The notes beneath the pieces are model-generated. The model was not told the DNA's origin. It did no database searches and saw only the letters and a list, made by a program, of their open reading frames with translations. Below, piece by piece: positions 1 to 5,906 of a stretch of 7,713 nucleotides of DNA. Every line of letters begins with the position of its first letter. Position 1 is the first letter of the stretch. Origin of the DNA: Synergistaceae bacterium (GTDB taxonomy: Bacteria > Synergistota > Synergistia > Synergistales > Aminobacteriaceae); assembly GCA_031270755.1 (NCBI GenBank), contig JAISWV010000147.1, positions 1-7,713 on the forward strand, read 5' to 3'. Position numbers and translations under genes: made by a program.

Positions 1-739
1 CGAAGCCTGCCACCGGCGACGTGCAGTCCATCAGCAGGCGGATTTTTTGTTTCGCGCCGTTGCCGGTCTTGCCCAGCCTGCGGATGTAGGACAGAAGCGA
101 CTCCCGCACGCAGTGGCTCAGCGCTTCACCCGCGAAGGTCACCTGTTCGAACTCCGCGAGCCGGGCGAAAAAGTTCTCGTTGAACGACGTCTCGGGGTAC
201 GAGTCGTTCAGGCCCTCGAACACCGAAAATTGATCCGTGTAAGGGTTTTCTCCTTTGAAGACGTACCGCACCGCAAGCCCCGCCGCCTCGCGCCACTCCT
301 GCAGCGCGTCCTGGAGGGGAGCCGCGATTTGATGTCCCCAGGTGGAGACGACGCAGTGCTTCGGCCAGATCATGAGTGCCCCGGCTCCGCGGGCGTCCAT
401 CACGTCCAGCGTCAGCGCCGCGAAAGGTTCGTTGGAGGGAGAAACGACCTTCCATTTTCCAGATTTGAAATCGGCGGACGAGATCTGAGTGAAGGGCGCC
501 GGATGCCCGCCGACCCCTTGCCCGTCAGCTCCCCACCAGAAAGCCGGGTGAAAGATCGCGACGCCGTCGTGAGAGTCGAGGGAGACAAAAATTCCCGCGA
601 TTTCGGCGCTCTTTTTCTCGATGTAGCCCGACAACCGTTCGATGTCCTCTTCCGCCCCATCCACGTAGAGGCTTCCTTTTCGGTCGCAAAAATCGTTCTG
701 CGGATCGATGACGACAAGAGCGTTCTTTTTTTCACCCAT
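1..739 (-). CDS. Nicotinamidase-type cysteine hydrolase (partial, 3' end beyond window)
   Basis: This is an isochorismatase-fold amidase, most likely a nicotinamidase that converts nicotinamide to nicotinate for NAD salvage in the cytoplasm. The frame reads 246 residues from the ATG at 739 without a stop to the left edge. The family's key residues are all present: the N-terminal Asp in VVIDPQNDF (D12), a metal-ligand cluster in SLDSHDGVAIFH (D55, H57, H64), IWPKHCV with metal-ligand H128, the catalytic Lys in VFKGENP (K162), and the nucleophile Cys in EALSHCV (C210). The segment near residues 236-246 (LMDCTSPVAGF) matches the conserved loop following the Cys helix. At more than 246 residues it is longer than the roughly 210-aa E. 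coli PncA and resembles the longer nicotinamidase subgroup. Upstream of the start only a weak purine stretch (GGATGGTGG) serves as ribosome binding site. It is transcribed divergently from the UDP-glucose dehydrogenase operon. Substrate within the family is inferred, so pncA is not asserted. Confidence 0.88.
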   Translation of the reverse strand, partial: MGEKKNALVVIDPQNDFCDRKGSLYVDGAEEDIERLSGYIEKKSAEIAGIFVSLDSHDGVAIFHPAFWWGADGQGVGGHPAPFTQISSADFKSGKWKVVSPSNEPFAALTLDVMDARGAGALMIWPKHCVVSTWGHQIAAPLQDALQEWREAAGLAVRYVFKGENPYTDQFSVFEGLNDSYPETSFNENFFARLAEFEQVTFAGEALSHCVRESLLSYIRRLGKTGNGAKQKIRLLMDCTSPVAGF

Positions 740-776
740 TTTGACCACCATCCTGAGTTTTGAAGAAGCTCCGCCA

Positions 777-782
777 ATTATA
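777..782 (-). promoter_or_regulatory. Candidate -10 box for the nicotinamidase gene
   Basis: On the minus strand this is a perfect TATAAT, embedded in ATATATAATT and lying 38 bases upstream of the ATG at 739. No good -35 hexamer is visible 16-18 bases further upstream, so the call rests on the -10 sequence and its position in the divergent spacer. Confidence 0.4.
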
Positions 783-827
783 TATCACTTGCGTCTGCCG
801 TGAAGCTTTTGGCGGCGCGGCGTACAG

Positions 828-833
828 TATAAT
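828..833 (+). promoter_or_regulatory. Candidate -10 box for the ugd-hldE operon
   Basis: A perfect TATAAT on the plus strand sits 77 bases before the ATG at 911, predicting a leader of about 70 bases. The -35 region (GCTTTT at 805-810, 17-base spacer) is poor. With the minus-strand TATAAT at 777-782 it forms a back-to-back divergent promoter arrangement only about 50 bp apart. Confidence 0.4.
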
Positions 834-910
834 CTATGGCGTCGCTTACAGGAACGCCGGCGCGCGTTCTCAATCGGGCTCGAAGGAGCTCAATCGAGGG
901 AGTGGAATGG

Positions 911-2266
911 ATGAAGTTGGTCGTAATTGGGTCGGGTTACGTGGGGCTGGTGACGGGCACGTGCCTGGCGCGGTTCGGAAACAGCGTGGTCTGCGTGGAC
1001 ACGGACAAAAACAAAGTCGAAACCCTGCGTAAAGGGGAAGTCCCTTTTTACGAGCCCGGCCTTTCGGACATGATGGCCCGCAACATGGCGGAGGGGAGGC
1101 TCCAGTTCGCCTCGGCCCTGACCGGGGCGTTGGATGGGGCGGAGGTCTGCTTCGTCACCGTGGGGACCCCGTCGACTCAGGACGGCGGCGCGGACCTGGC
1201 ATATGTGGAATCCGCCGCCCGCGACATTGGACGCGCCATGAGCGGTCCCCTTTTGGTCGCCGTAAAATCCACCGTTCCGGTGGGCACCAACGGCAAGGTC
1301 GAAGCCTGGATAACCGAAGAGCTGCGCAAACAGGGGGCCGATCTCCGGCCGGACATGGCGTCGAACCCGGAATTTCTGCGGGAGGGCGCGGCGGTGCGGG
1401 ACTTTGTGGAACCGGACCGGGTGATCGTCGGCTCGGAGTCCCCGGAGATTGCGGAGCGGATGAAGGAGCTTTACTCTTTCGTCGAGCACGACAAAATTCT
1501 TTTCATGGATATCGCCTCCGCCGAAATGGCGAAGTACGCCGCCAACGCCATGCTGGCGACCCGCATCTCCTTCATGAACGAAATGGCGAACATCTGCGAG
1601 AGGGTGGGGGCCAACGTGGACAGCGTCCGGCAGGGGATGGCCCTGGACACCCGCATCGGCAATAAATTTTTGTACGCCGGCTGCGGTTACGGCGGGTCCT
1701 GTTTTCCCAAAGACGTCCGGGCGATCCGGGATTTCGCCGCGTCCTCCGGCTACGTCTCCCAAATTCTGACCGCCGTGGACGAAGTCAACACCCGTCAGAA
1801 AGAGGTGCTTTACGAAAAGCTCTCGGGCCATTTCGGCGCTTCCGGCGTTTCGGGACGAACCATCGCCCTCTGGGGGTTGGCCTTCAAGCCCAAAACCTCC
1901 GATACCCGGGAGGCCCCGGCCCAGACCCTCATTCGCAGGCTTCTGACGGAAGGCGCCCGGGTGCAGGCCCACGACCCCCGGGCCATCGAGGAAACCCGCC
2001 AGGTCCTGGGCGAACATCAAGGGCTGATCTACGTCCACGACCCCTACGACGCCGTAAACGGAGCGGACGCGCTGGTGGTGGCGACGGAGTGGGACGTCTA
2101 CAAACAACCCGACTTCGAGCGCGTCAAGCGCCTGCTGAAGGCCCCGGTCGTCGTGGACGGGCGCAACCTCTACTCCCTGTCCGAGATGAAACGGAGGGGT
2201 TTCGACTATTATTCCGTCGGTCGTCCGGCCGTCCGCCGGCCCGCTGAACCCGAGCGGGGCGCTTAA
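911..2266 (+). CDS. ugd: UDP-glucose 6-dehydrogenase
   Basis: The enzyme oxidises UDP-glucose twice with NAD+ to UDP-glucuronate, a cytoplasmic precursor for capsule, exopolysaccharide or LPS sugars. The protein is 451 aa, usual for the family. An N-terminal Rossmann domain begins at residue 1 with MKLVVIGSGYVG, followed by VGTPS (84-88), VKSTVPVGT (118-126), NPEFLREG (152-159), the central-helix lysine in EMAKYAANA (K208), the catalytic cysteine in GYGGSCFPKD (C264), and the C-terminal UDP-binding domain with WGLAFKPKTSDTRE (321-334). The reading frame extends upstream to 836. The ATG at 911 is preferred because it starts the nucleotide-binding strand directly and has GAGGGAG at 896-902 with an 8-base spacer. 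The stop TAA touches the ATG of hldE, so the two genes are almost certainly one operon with translational coupling. A GDP-mannose or UDP-N-acetyl-sugar dehydrogenase is the main alternative. The short length and the motif set favour UDP-glucose. Confidence 0.93.
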   Translation: MKLVVIGSGYVGLVTGTCLARFGNSVVCVDTDKNKVETLRKGEVPFYEPGLSDMMARNMAEGRLQFASALTGALDGAEVCFVTVGTPSTQDGGADLAYVESAARDIGRAMSGPLLVAVKSTVPVGTNGKVEAWITEELRKQGADLRPDMASNPEFLREGAAVRDFVEPDRVIVGSESPEIAERMKELYSFVEHDKILFMDIASAEMAKYAANAMLATRISFMNEMANICERVGANVDSVRQGMALDTRIGNKFLYAGCGYGGSCFPKDVRAIRDFAASSGYVSQILTAVDEVNTRQKEVLYEKLSGHFGASGVSGRTIALWGLAFKPKTSDTREAPAQTLIRRLLTEGARVQAHDPRAIEETRQVLGEHQGLIYVHDPYDAVNGADALVVATEWDVYKQPDFERVKRLLKAPVVVDGRNLYSLSEMKRRGFDYYSVGRPAVRRPAEPERGA

Positions 2267-3814
2267 ATGCCGAAAAAAGACACGCCCCGGGAGGGGACTC
2301 TTTTCGATTTTCTGCGCTCCGGCCGGGCGGCGGAGGTGGGGATCGCGATATTGGGGGACGTGGTGCTGGACCGCTACCTTACGGGCTCCACCTCCAGGGT
2401 TTCGCGGGAGGCCCCTCTCCCCGTGGTGGTCTGCGACCGGGAAACGGACAACCTGGGAGGGGCGGGCAACGTCGCCATGAACCTGAGAGGGTTGGGCTGC
2501 CGCGTGTTCCTGGTCGGGGCCGTGGGGAAGGACGACGGCGCGGGCCGGATCCGGAGCCACTTGGACGAAAACGCTGTCGGGGCAAAGCTGTTCGAAAGAA
2601 CTCTCTCATCCACTTTGACCAAGACCCGCCTGATCTGCGGAGGGCAGCAGGTCGCCCGCTTCGACCACGAAAAAATCGAACCTCTTGACGAAGAACTGGC
2701 GGGAGAGGCCGTGAGCTGGCTCGAAGAACTCCTCCGCGGCAGCGCCGTCAAGGCCGTGATCCTGTCCGACTACGGACTGGGGTTCTGCACGCCGCGGCTT
2801 TCGTCCGGGGCCATCGAGGCGGCGCAAAAGTACCGCGTCCCCGTATTCGTGGACCCGAGAGGCGCCGACTGGAGCAAATATCGGGGAGCGACCGTCGTCA
2901 CGCCCAACCTCTCGGAGCTGGCCGCCGTGTACGGTCCCGTTCCCAACGAAAACGACGCCGTCGCCCGGGCCGGCCAGAGCGTCCGGCGAAACGCGGCGCT
3001 GGAATGGCTTCTGGTCACGCGCTCTTCCCAGGGCATGACCCTCGTCGGCGAAGGAGGAACGATCCACCTTCCGGCGCGGCCTGTGGAGGTCTTCGACGTC
3101 AGCGGAGCGGGGGACACGGTTATCGCCTGCCTGGCCGTGGGCGTTGCCGCGGGTTTTTCCATGAGCGAGGCGACGCGGTTCTCCAACGAGGCCGCCCAGA
3201 TCGTCGTGACCAAGGCGGGGACTTATCCTATCGCCGCCTCCGACCTGCCGGCCGCGCCTCGCCGTGTTGCGCGCCAAGCGGCGGTCCGCCTCTGCCGCCA
3301 GTGGAAAGAGGAAGGCCAGCGTGTCGTCTTCACCAATGGATGTTTCGACGTCTTGCACGCCGGGCACATCGACAGCCTGGAACGCGCCAAGGAACTGGGG
3401 GACCGCTTGGTCGTGGGCCTGAACAGCGACCGCTCCGTCAGGGCCTTGAAAGGAGAAAACCGCCCCGTCAACGGGGCGGAAAACCGAGCGCGGCTCTTGG
3501 CGGCGCTGAGGGTCGTGGACCTGGTGGTGGTCTTCGACGAGGACACGCCCGCGGAACTCTTGTCCGAACTGCGCCCCAACGTTCTGGCCAAGGGCGGCGA
3601 TTACAAGGCCGAGGACCTGCCGGGCCGGGAGTTCGCCGACGAGGTGGCGATCCTTCCCTTGGTGGAGGGACTGTCCACGACAGAGACGATTCGGCGCATC
3701 GAAGGCGCCGAATCGAAAAACGACGAAAACCGGAGCGTTCAGGAGGTCACAGGGCCAGCTCTTCGTTCATGCTGCCCGTGCGGTAGCCCAAAAGGTCCAG
3801 AGAGACGTAGGTGA
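2267..3814 (+). CDS. hldE: Bifunctional heptose 7-phosphate kinase / heptose 1-phosphate adenylyltransferase
   Basis: HldE phosphorylates D-glycero-D-manno-heptose 7-phosphate at C1 and later transfers AMP to heptose 1-phosphate, two steps of ADP-heptose synthesis for LPS core or other surface glycans. Residues about 24-330 form a PfkB/ribokinase kinase: LGDVVLDRYLTGSTSRVSRE, NLGGAGNVAMNL, VGAVGKDD, VDPRGADWSKY, TPNLSE, and the catalytic loop DVSGAGDT (277-284, D283). Residues about 352-477 form a nucleotidyltransferase with TNGCFDVLHAGHI (HxGH at 364-367), GLNSDRSVRALKG, AKGGDY and the end motif LSTTETIRRI. Both active sites look intact. The start ATG abuts the ugd stop. The ORF is 515 aa against 477 in E. 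coli. The recognisable protein ends near residue 478, and about 37 further residues, low in similarity to anything I know and containing SCCPC, read into the antisense of larE. The other ADP-heptose genes (gmhA, gmhB, hldD) are not in the window. Confidence 0.93.
   Translation: MPKKDTPREGTLFDFLRSGRAAEVGIAILGDVVLDRYLTGSTSRVSREAPLPVVVCDRETDNLGGAGNVAMNLRGLGCRVFLVGAVGKDDGAGRIRSHLDENAVGAKLFERTLSSTLTKTRLICGGQQVARFDHEKIEPLDEELAGEAVSWLEELLRGSAVKAVILSDYGLGFCTPRLSSGAIEAAQKYRVPVFVDPRGADWSKYRGATVVTPNLSELAAVYGPVPNENDAVARAGQSVRRNAALEWLLVTRSSQGMTLVGEGGTIHLPARPVEVFDVSGAGDTVIACLAVGVAAGFSMSEATRFSNEAAQIVVTKAGTYPIAASDLPAAPRRVARQAAVRLCRQWKEEGQRVVFTNGCFDVLHAGHIDSLERAKELGDRLVVGLNSDRSVRALKGENRPVNGAENRARLLAALRVVDLVVVFDEDTPAELLSELRPNVLAKGGDYKAEDLPGREFADEVAILPLVEGLSTTETIRRIEGAESKNDENRSVQEVTGPALRSCCPCGSPKGPERRR
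3456..3479 (-). terminator. Weak candidate intrinsic terminator for larE inside hldE
   Basis: Read on the minus strand, an 8-bp GC-only stem (arms 3472-3479 and 3460-3467, 4-base loop) is followed by TTTTCTCC. It lies about 270 bases past the larE stop, antisense to hldE codons. The U run is short and the hairpin may merely reflect the coding sequence for a Pro-Val-Asn turn, so this is only a candidate. Confidence 0.22.
3687..3715. other. Perfect 11-bp inverted repeat in the hldE/larE convergent zone
   Basis: CGATTCGGCGC (3687-3697) and GCGCCGAATCG (3705-3715) are exact complements separated by 7 bases. The hairpin overlaps the end of the conserved HldE domain and lies 32-60 bases past the larE stop. 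On the plus strand it is followed by AAAAA, not T. On the minus strand it is followed by TCTCTGTC, a poor U tract. A classical terminator is therefore not supported in either direction, though a transcript-end stabilising role is possible. Confidence 0.4.
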
Positions 3815-4610
3815 AGCCGATCTTCTTGAATCGCTCGTACAGCGCCTCACGAATTTTGCGGTCCGCGAAGACGCCGAATCCGTCTTCGTCGGTTTCGATG
3901 CGGGCCAATTTCCCGTGGTGGCGCACCCTCACCTGCCGAAGCCCCAGGTCCAGAAGCGCCTGCTCCGCCTGGTCCACCATCCTGAGCCGCTCTTCCGTGA
4001 TGCTCTCCCCGTAGGGGAAACGGGAGGAAAGGCAGGCAAAGGACTGCTTGTTCCAGGTGGGAAGGCCCATCTCCCTGGAAAGCGCCCGTATCTCCGCCTT
4101 GAAGAGCTCCGCGTGGCGCAGAGGGCTTTTCACGCCCTGTTCCCGAACCGCGATCAACCCGGGCCGATAGTCTCCGTTGTCGTCCATGTTGGAGCCCTCG
4201 GCCACGTTGTCGATGCCGTGCTCCTTGGCGACCGCCCATATTTTCGTGAACAGCTCGTTTTTGCAAAGATAGCAGCGATTGGTGGGATTTTTCGAAAACC
4301 CTTCAATGTTCAGCTCCTCGGAGTCGCAAATGACGTGCAGGATGTTCTCTTTTTCGCAGAAGTCCGTCGCCTCTTTGAGCTCCCGCATCGGAAACGAGCA
4401 GGACCGCGCCGTGACGGCTATGGCTCGATCGCCCAGTACATCGTGGGCCGTTTTCAGCAAAAAAGTGGAGTCCACCCCTCCGGAAAAGGCCACGGCCACG
4501 TCCCCCAGCTGACGCAGGTACTCTTTCAGGTTTTCGTGTTTGCGGTGCGGATCGTCTTGCCGGGAGCCGTCCCGCGCATTTTGAATAACAGTGTCTTGCA
4601 GAATATCCAT
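3747..4610 (-). CDS. larE: ATP-dependent sulfur transferase, LarE family
   Basis: LarE adenylates a pyridinium dicarboxylate intermediate and installs sulfur on it, building the nickel-pincer nucleotide used by lactate racemase and other LarA-like enzymes. The 287-aa protein has the PP-loop ATP-binding motif FSGGVDSTF (42-50), then ARSCSFP, NPTNRCYLCKNELF with C113 and C116, the EGSNMDD segment (138-144), and ACLSSRFPYG with C193, which matches the region of the sulfur-donating cysteine of the Lactobacillus plantarum enzyme. The ATG at 4610 is chosen because GGAGG lies at 4623-4627 (minus strand, 12-base spacer) and the family sequence starts shortly after it. The frame stays open further upstream into transposase and REP sequence, giving a nominal 350-371-aa ORF. 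The 3' end overlaps hldE by 68 bp tail to tail. larB, larC and larA are not present here, so the cofactor pathway cannot be confirmed locally. Confidence 0.88.
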   Translation of the reverse strand: MDILQDTVIQNARDGSRQDDPHRKHENLKEYLRQLGDVAVAFSGGVDSTFLLKTAHDVLGDRAIAVTARSCSFPMRELKEATDFCEKENILHVICDSEELNIEGFSKNPTNRCYLCKNELFTKIWAVAKEHGIDNVAEGSNMDDNGDYRPGLIAVREQGVKSPLRHAELFKAEIRALSREMGLPTWNKQSFACLSSRFPYGESITEERLRMVDQAEQALLDLGLRQVRVRHHGKLARIETDEDGFGVFADRKIREALYERFKKIGFTYVSLDLLGYRTGSMNEELAL

Positions 4611-4655
4611 GAATAAACCAAACCTCCGATATGTTTGTTTGTGAATTACAGGGTA

Positions 4656-4703
4656 ACCGCCGGGGGCGGTGAGTAACGGGACGCCGAGGGCGGCGTCCCC
4701 TAC
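4656..4703 (-). repeat. REP-like element: GTAG plus hairpin, with a second hairpin
   Basis: Read on the minus strand, GTAG (4703-4700) is followed at once by GGGACGCCG CCCT CGGCGTCCC (4699-4678), a perfect 9-bp stem with a 4-base loop. After a 7-base spacer comes a second hairpin, ACCGCC CCC GGCGGT (4670-4656), a perfect 6-bp stem. A GTAG tetranucleotide 5' of a GC-rich hairpin is the known signature of REP sequences processed by RAYT transposases. The element sits directly against, and in the reading frame of, a RAYT N-terminal fragment, which supports the identification. It lies 46-93 bases upstream of the larE start, so it would be in the larE leader RNA. Only one copy is visible in the window. 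Confidence 0.65.
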
Positions 4704-4823
4704 GGAAATTTCACATAACAATTCCTCGCGGTCCTTTATGCAGAGTGTCAAAAAATACACGCCGTTTTGACTGTAATCGTAATTTTCCAATCGGTTCCGC
4801 TTGCGTACTGCCATATCGCTCAT
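4700..4823 (-). pseudogene. Remnant of a REP-associated tyrosine transposase (RAYT, Y1 family), N-terminus only
   Basis: From the ATG at 4823 the frame encodes about 41 residues typical of the start of RAYT / TnpA-REP proteins: an RKRNRLENYDYSQNG segment followed by VYFLTLCIKDREELLCEI. In intact relatives this leads within roughly 100-150 residues to the HUH motif and the catalytic tyrosine. Neither is present here, since the frame passes through the REP hairpins and then straight into larE. It is therefore a 5' fragment left by a deletion or rearrangement and cannot be an active transposase. Its ATG overlaps the stop of the preceding 33-codon ORF (ATGA), and only a weak AGGCGG precedes it. 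No stop separates it from larE. Confidence 0.7.
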
Positions 4824-4921
4824 GTTATTTCCGCCTGCTTGCCATTGCCATATACGAGGCACCCTTGTCTCCCTGGGAAACGCAAATCCTGCCGTCTTCC
4901 ATCATACAGCTCGACGGGCAT
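4820..4921 (-). CDS. Possible 33-aa ORF with strong Shine-Dalgarno; leader or gene remnant
   Basis: An ATG at 4921 is preceded by AGGAGG (4929-4934) with a 7-base spacer and opens a 33-codon frame beginning MPVELYDGRQ and ending at a TGA that overlaps the transposase-remnant ATG. Its ribosome binding site and first four codons are almost identical to those of the 103-aa gene upstream (25 of 26 bases), after which the sequences diverge completely. I recognise no family. It may be a translated remnant made when an initiation region was copied or recombined, or a leader peptide for the RAYT frame. It is basic and lacks a membrane segment. Expression is inferred only from the ribosome binding site. 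Confidence 0.3.
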   Translation of the reverse strand: MPVELYDGRRQDLRFPGRQGCLVYGNGKQAEIT

Positions 4922-4974
4922 ATCGACCCCTCCTCATTCGACGCGTGCGAGCGCCTTTGGGCAATAAACTACAA

Positions 4975-5286
4975 TCACTTGGTCAGGTGGCTGACAAACG
5001 CGTAAAACGCGGCCAAAACAATCCCCGTCGTGGTCAAATAAATCGTGACCATAGCCTTGAAGTTTCCGTTTGCTTGTTCGTCCACTTTATCGAAACGGGT
5101 ATTCATTTCCGTTCGCAGCGCCCCCGCGTCTATACGTAAGTCGTTGATCGCTTTTTCGGTCCTCGTCTCGAATTTTTCCTGAGACTTTTTCACCCCGGCT
5201 ATCTCGGAATCGATCCGCCTGAACTCGGCGTCTACTCTTCGGTTTTCGGATATAAAAAGGTTTTTTTCTACCTGCTCGACGGGCAT
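4975..5286 (-). CDS. Small coiled-coil protein with C-terminal membrane helix, function unknown
   Basis: The 103-aa product starts at the ATG at 5286 behind an excellent AAGGAGG (5294-5300, 7-base spacer). Residues about 5-75 are highly charged, with heptad-like spacing (ENRRVDAEFRRIDSEIAGVK, then RTEKAINDLRID, LRTEMNTRFDKVDEQ), predicting a long coiled coil. Residues about 79-99 (MVTIYLTTTGIVLAAFYAFV) form one membrane helix with only four residues beyond it, so it looks tail-anchored with the coil in the cytoplasm. The layout resembles the small coiled-coil-plus-TM proteins grouped under DUF1640 or haemolysin XhlA-like families, but I cannot assign it to either. It stands divergent from another coiled-coil gene at 5438. 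It heads a possible minus-strand transcript running towards larE, with 53 bases to the next small ORF. A role as membrane tether or scaffold is inference. Confidence 0.72.
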   Translation of the reverse strand: MPVEQVEKNLFISENRRVDAEFRRIDSEIAGVKKSQEKFETRTEKAINDLRIDAGALRTEMNTRFDKVDEQANGNFKAMVTIYLTTTGIVLAAFYAFVSHLTK

Positions 5287-5313
5287 ATCGATCCCTCCTT
5301 CTCAATCTTTCTT

Positions 5314-5325
5314 CTTTATTTTACA
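5314..5325 (-). promoter_or_regulatory. Candidate -10 element (TGTAAAATAAAG) for the 103-aa gene
   Basis: On the minus strand TAAAAT lies about 30 bases before the start at 5286. The surrounding 12-mer recurs exactly upstream of nnrD at a similar distance (6858-6869), which supports a promoter role. No convincing -35 box was found. Confidence 0.35.
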
Positions 5326-5366
5326 ACATTCGGTGCGGTTCGGGCGTCTATCGGTCGGCTTTCGAT

Positions 5367-5397
5367 TTGATAGAGAGAGTCGATTCTGGGGTATAAT
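5367..5397 (+). promoter_or_regulatory. Candidate sigma-70 promoter for the coiled-coil gene at 5438
   Basis: A consensus TATAAT at 5392-5397 is paired with TTGATA at 5367-5372 across a 19-base spacer, slightly longer than ideal. Transcription would begin near 5404, leaving about 35 bases before the proposed TTG start. Confidence 0.5.
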
Positions 5398-5437
5398 GTG
5401 AACCAAAATAAAGGACATCCAAGGAGACAGGGCCATC

Positions 5438-5888
5438 TTGAAACGACAGTCGGGCGCTGTCAAAGAGGTGGGCGAAAAGCTCGCAATGGACAGCAAGCAG
5501 CTGGAAGCTACGAAAACTTTTCTCGAATCTCTGGATATGCCTGCGGACGACAAAGCGCGGACGATGGCATACCTCGATCAGCAGAAGCAAGAGCTCAACA
5601 AAACGTTTGAGACGGACGTCGAAAGACCGGTCAGGAAATTGGAAACCGAACAGCAAGAACTGGCCCAGGAAACCTCCGCGTATGCCGACAACGCCGGAAA
5701 AAAACAAAGAGAAACTCGACTCTTTCCGAAAACAAAGCGGGATGGACGACAGCGGCATACAGCAGGCGCGCAAAGAACAGGCCCGGCACGAAACCGAATA
5801 CTGCGGCGAGCAGAAGAGCATCGAGGACGAGATAAAAGGACAAGAAAGCGACATTGCGGAGCTGAAGCGCCGAGCGGTGGGGAGTTAG
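5438..5888 (+). pseudogene. Coiled-coil protein gene with frameshift at an A7 run (broken or slippage-expressed)
   Basis: The first frame opens at a TTG at 5438 with AAGGAG at 5421-5426 (11-base spacer). It encodes about 88 residues rich in Glu, Lys and Gln, including KLETEQQELAQETSAYADNA. At seven consecutive A (5698-5704) the same style of sequence continues in the +1 frame: KNKEKLDSFRKQ, then QARKEQARHETEYCGEQK, then IEDEIKGQESDIAELKRR, stopping at TAG 5886-5888. Without a shift the first frame turns into Arg-rich, antisense-like sequence that runs on to 5965. Removing one A, or adding two, gives a coherent 149-aa protein that is predicted helical and coiled-coil throughout, with no signal peptide or membrane helix. 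I recognise no family. The lesion may be a real mutation, a homopolymer sequencing error, or transcriptional slippage. An ATG at 5486 is an alternative start without a good ribosome binding site. Confidence 0.6.
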
Positions 5889-5906
5889 GAGCAGGAGGCA
5901 GTGTCA

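Noticed and set aside
47..763. A 238-codon plus-strand frame opposite the nicotinamidase
   Set aside because: The minus-strand frame has the full Asp-Lys-Cys set of the family, while this frame has no supporting motif.
890..2560. A 556-codon open frame on the minus strand opposite ugd and hldE
   Set aside because: It is the shadow of two strongly supported genes in GC-rich DNA: it mirrors their codons, shows no domain, and has low-complexity Pro/Gly/Arg/His composition.
4745..5139. Several overlapping plus-strand frames of 66-112 codons in the accessory stretch
   Set aside because: None has a ribosome binding site or recognisable sequence. They lie opposite the transposase remnant and the 103-aa gene.
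5697..5706. Programmed -1 frameshift at an A AAA AAC heptamer
   Set aside because: The heptamer is present, but the needed change of frame is +1 (or -2), so canonical -1 slippage does not join the two halves. Transcriptional slippage or an indel remains possible.
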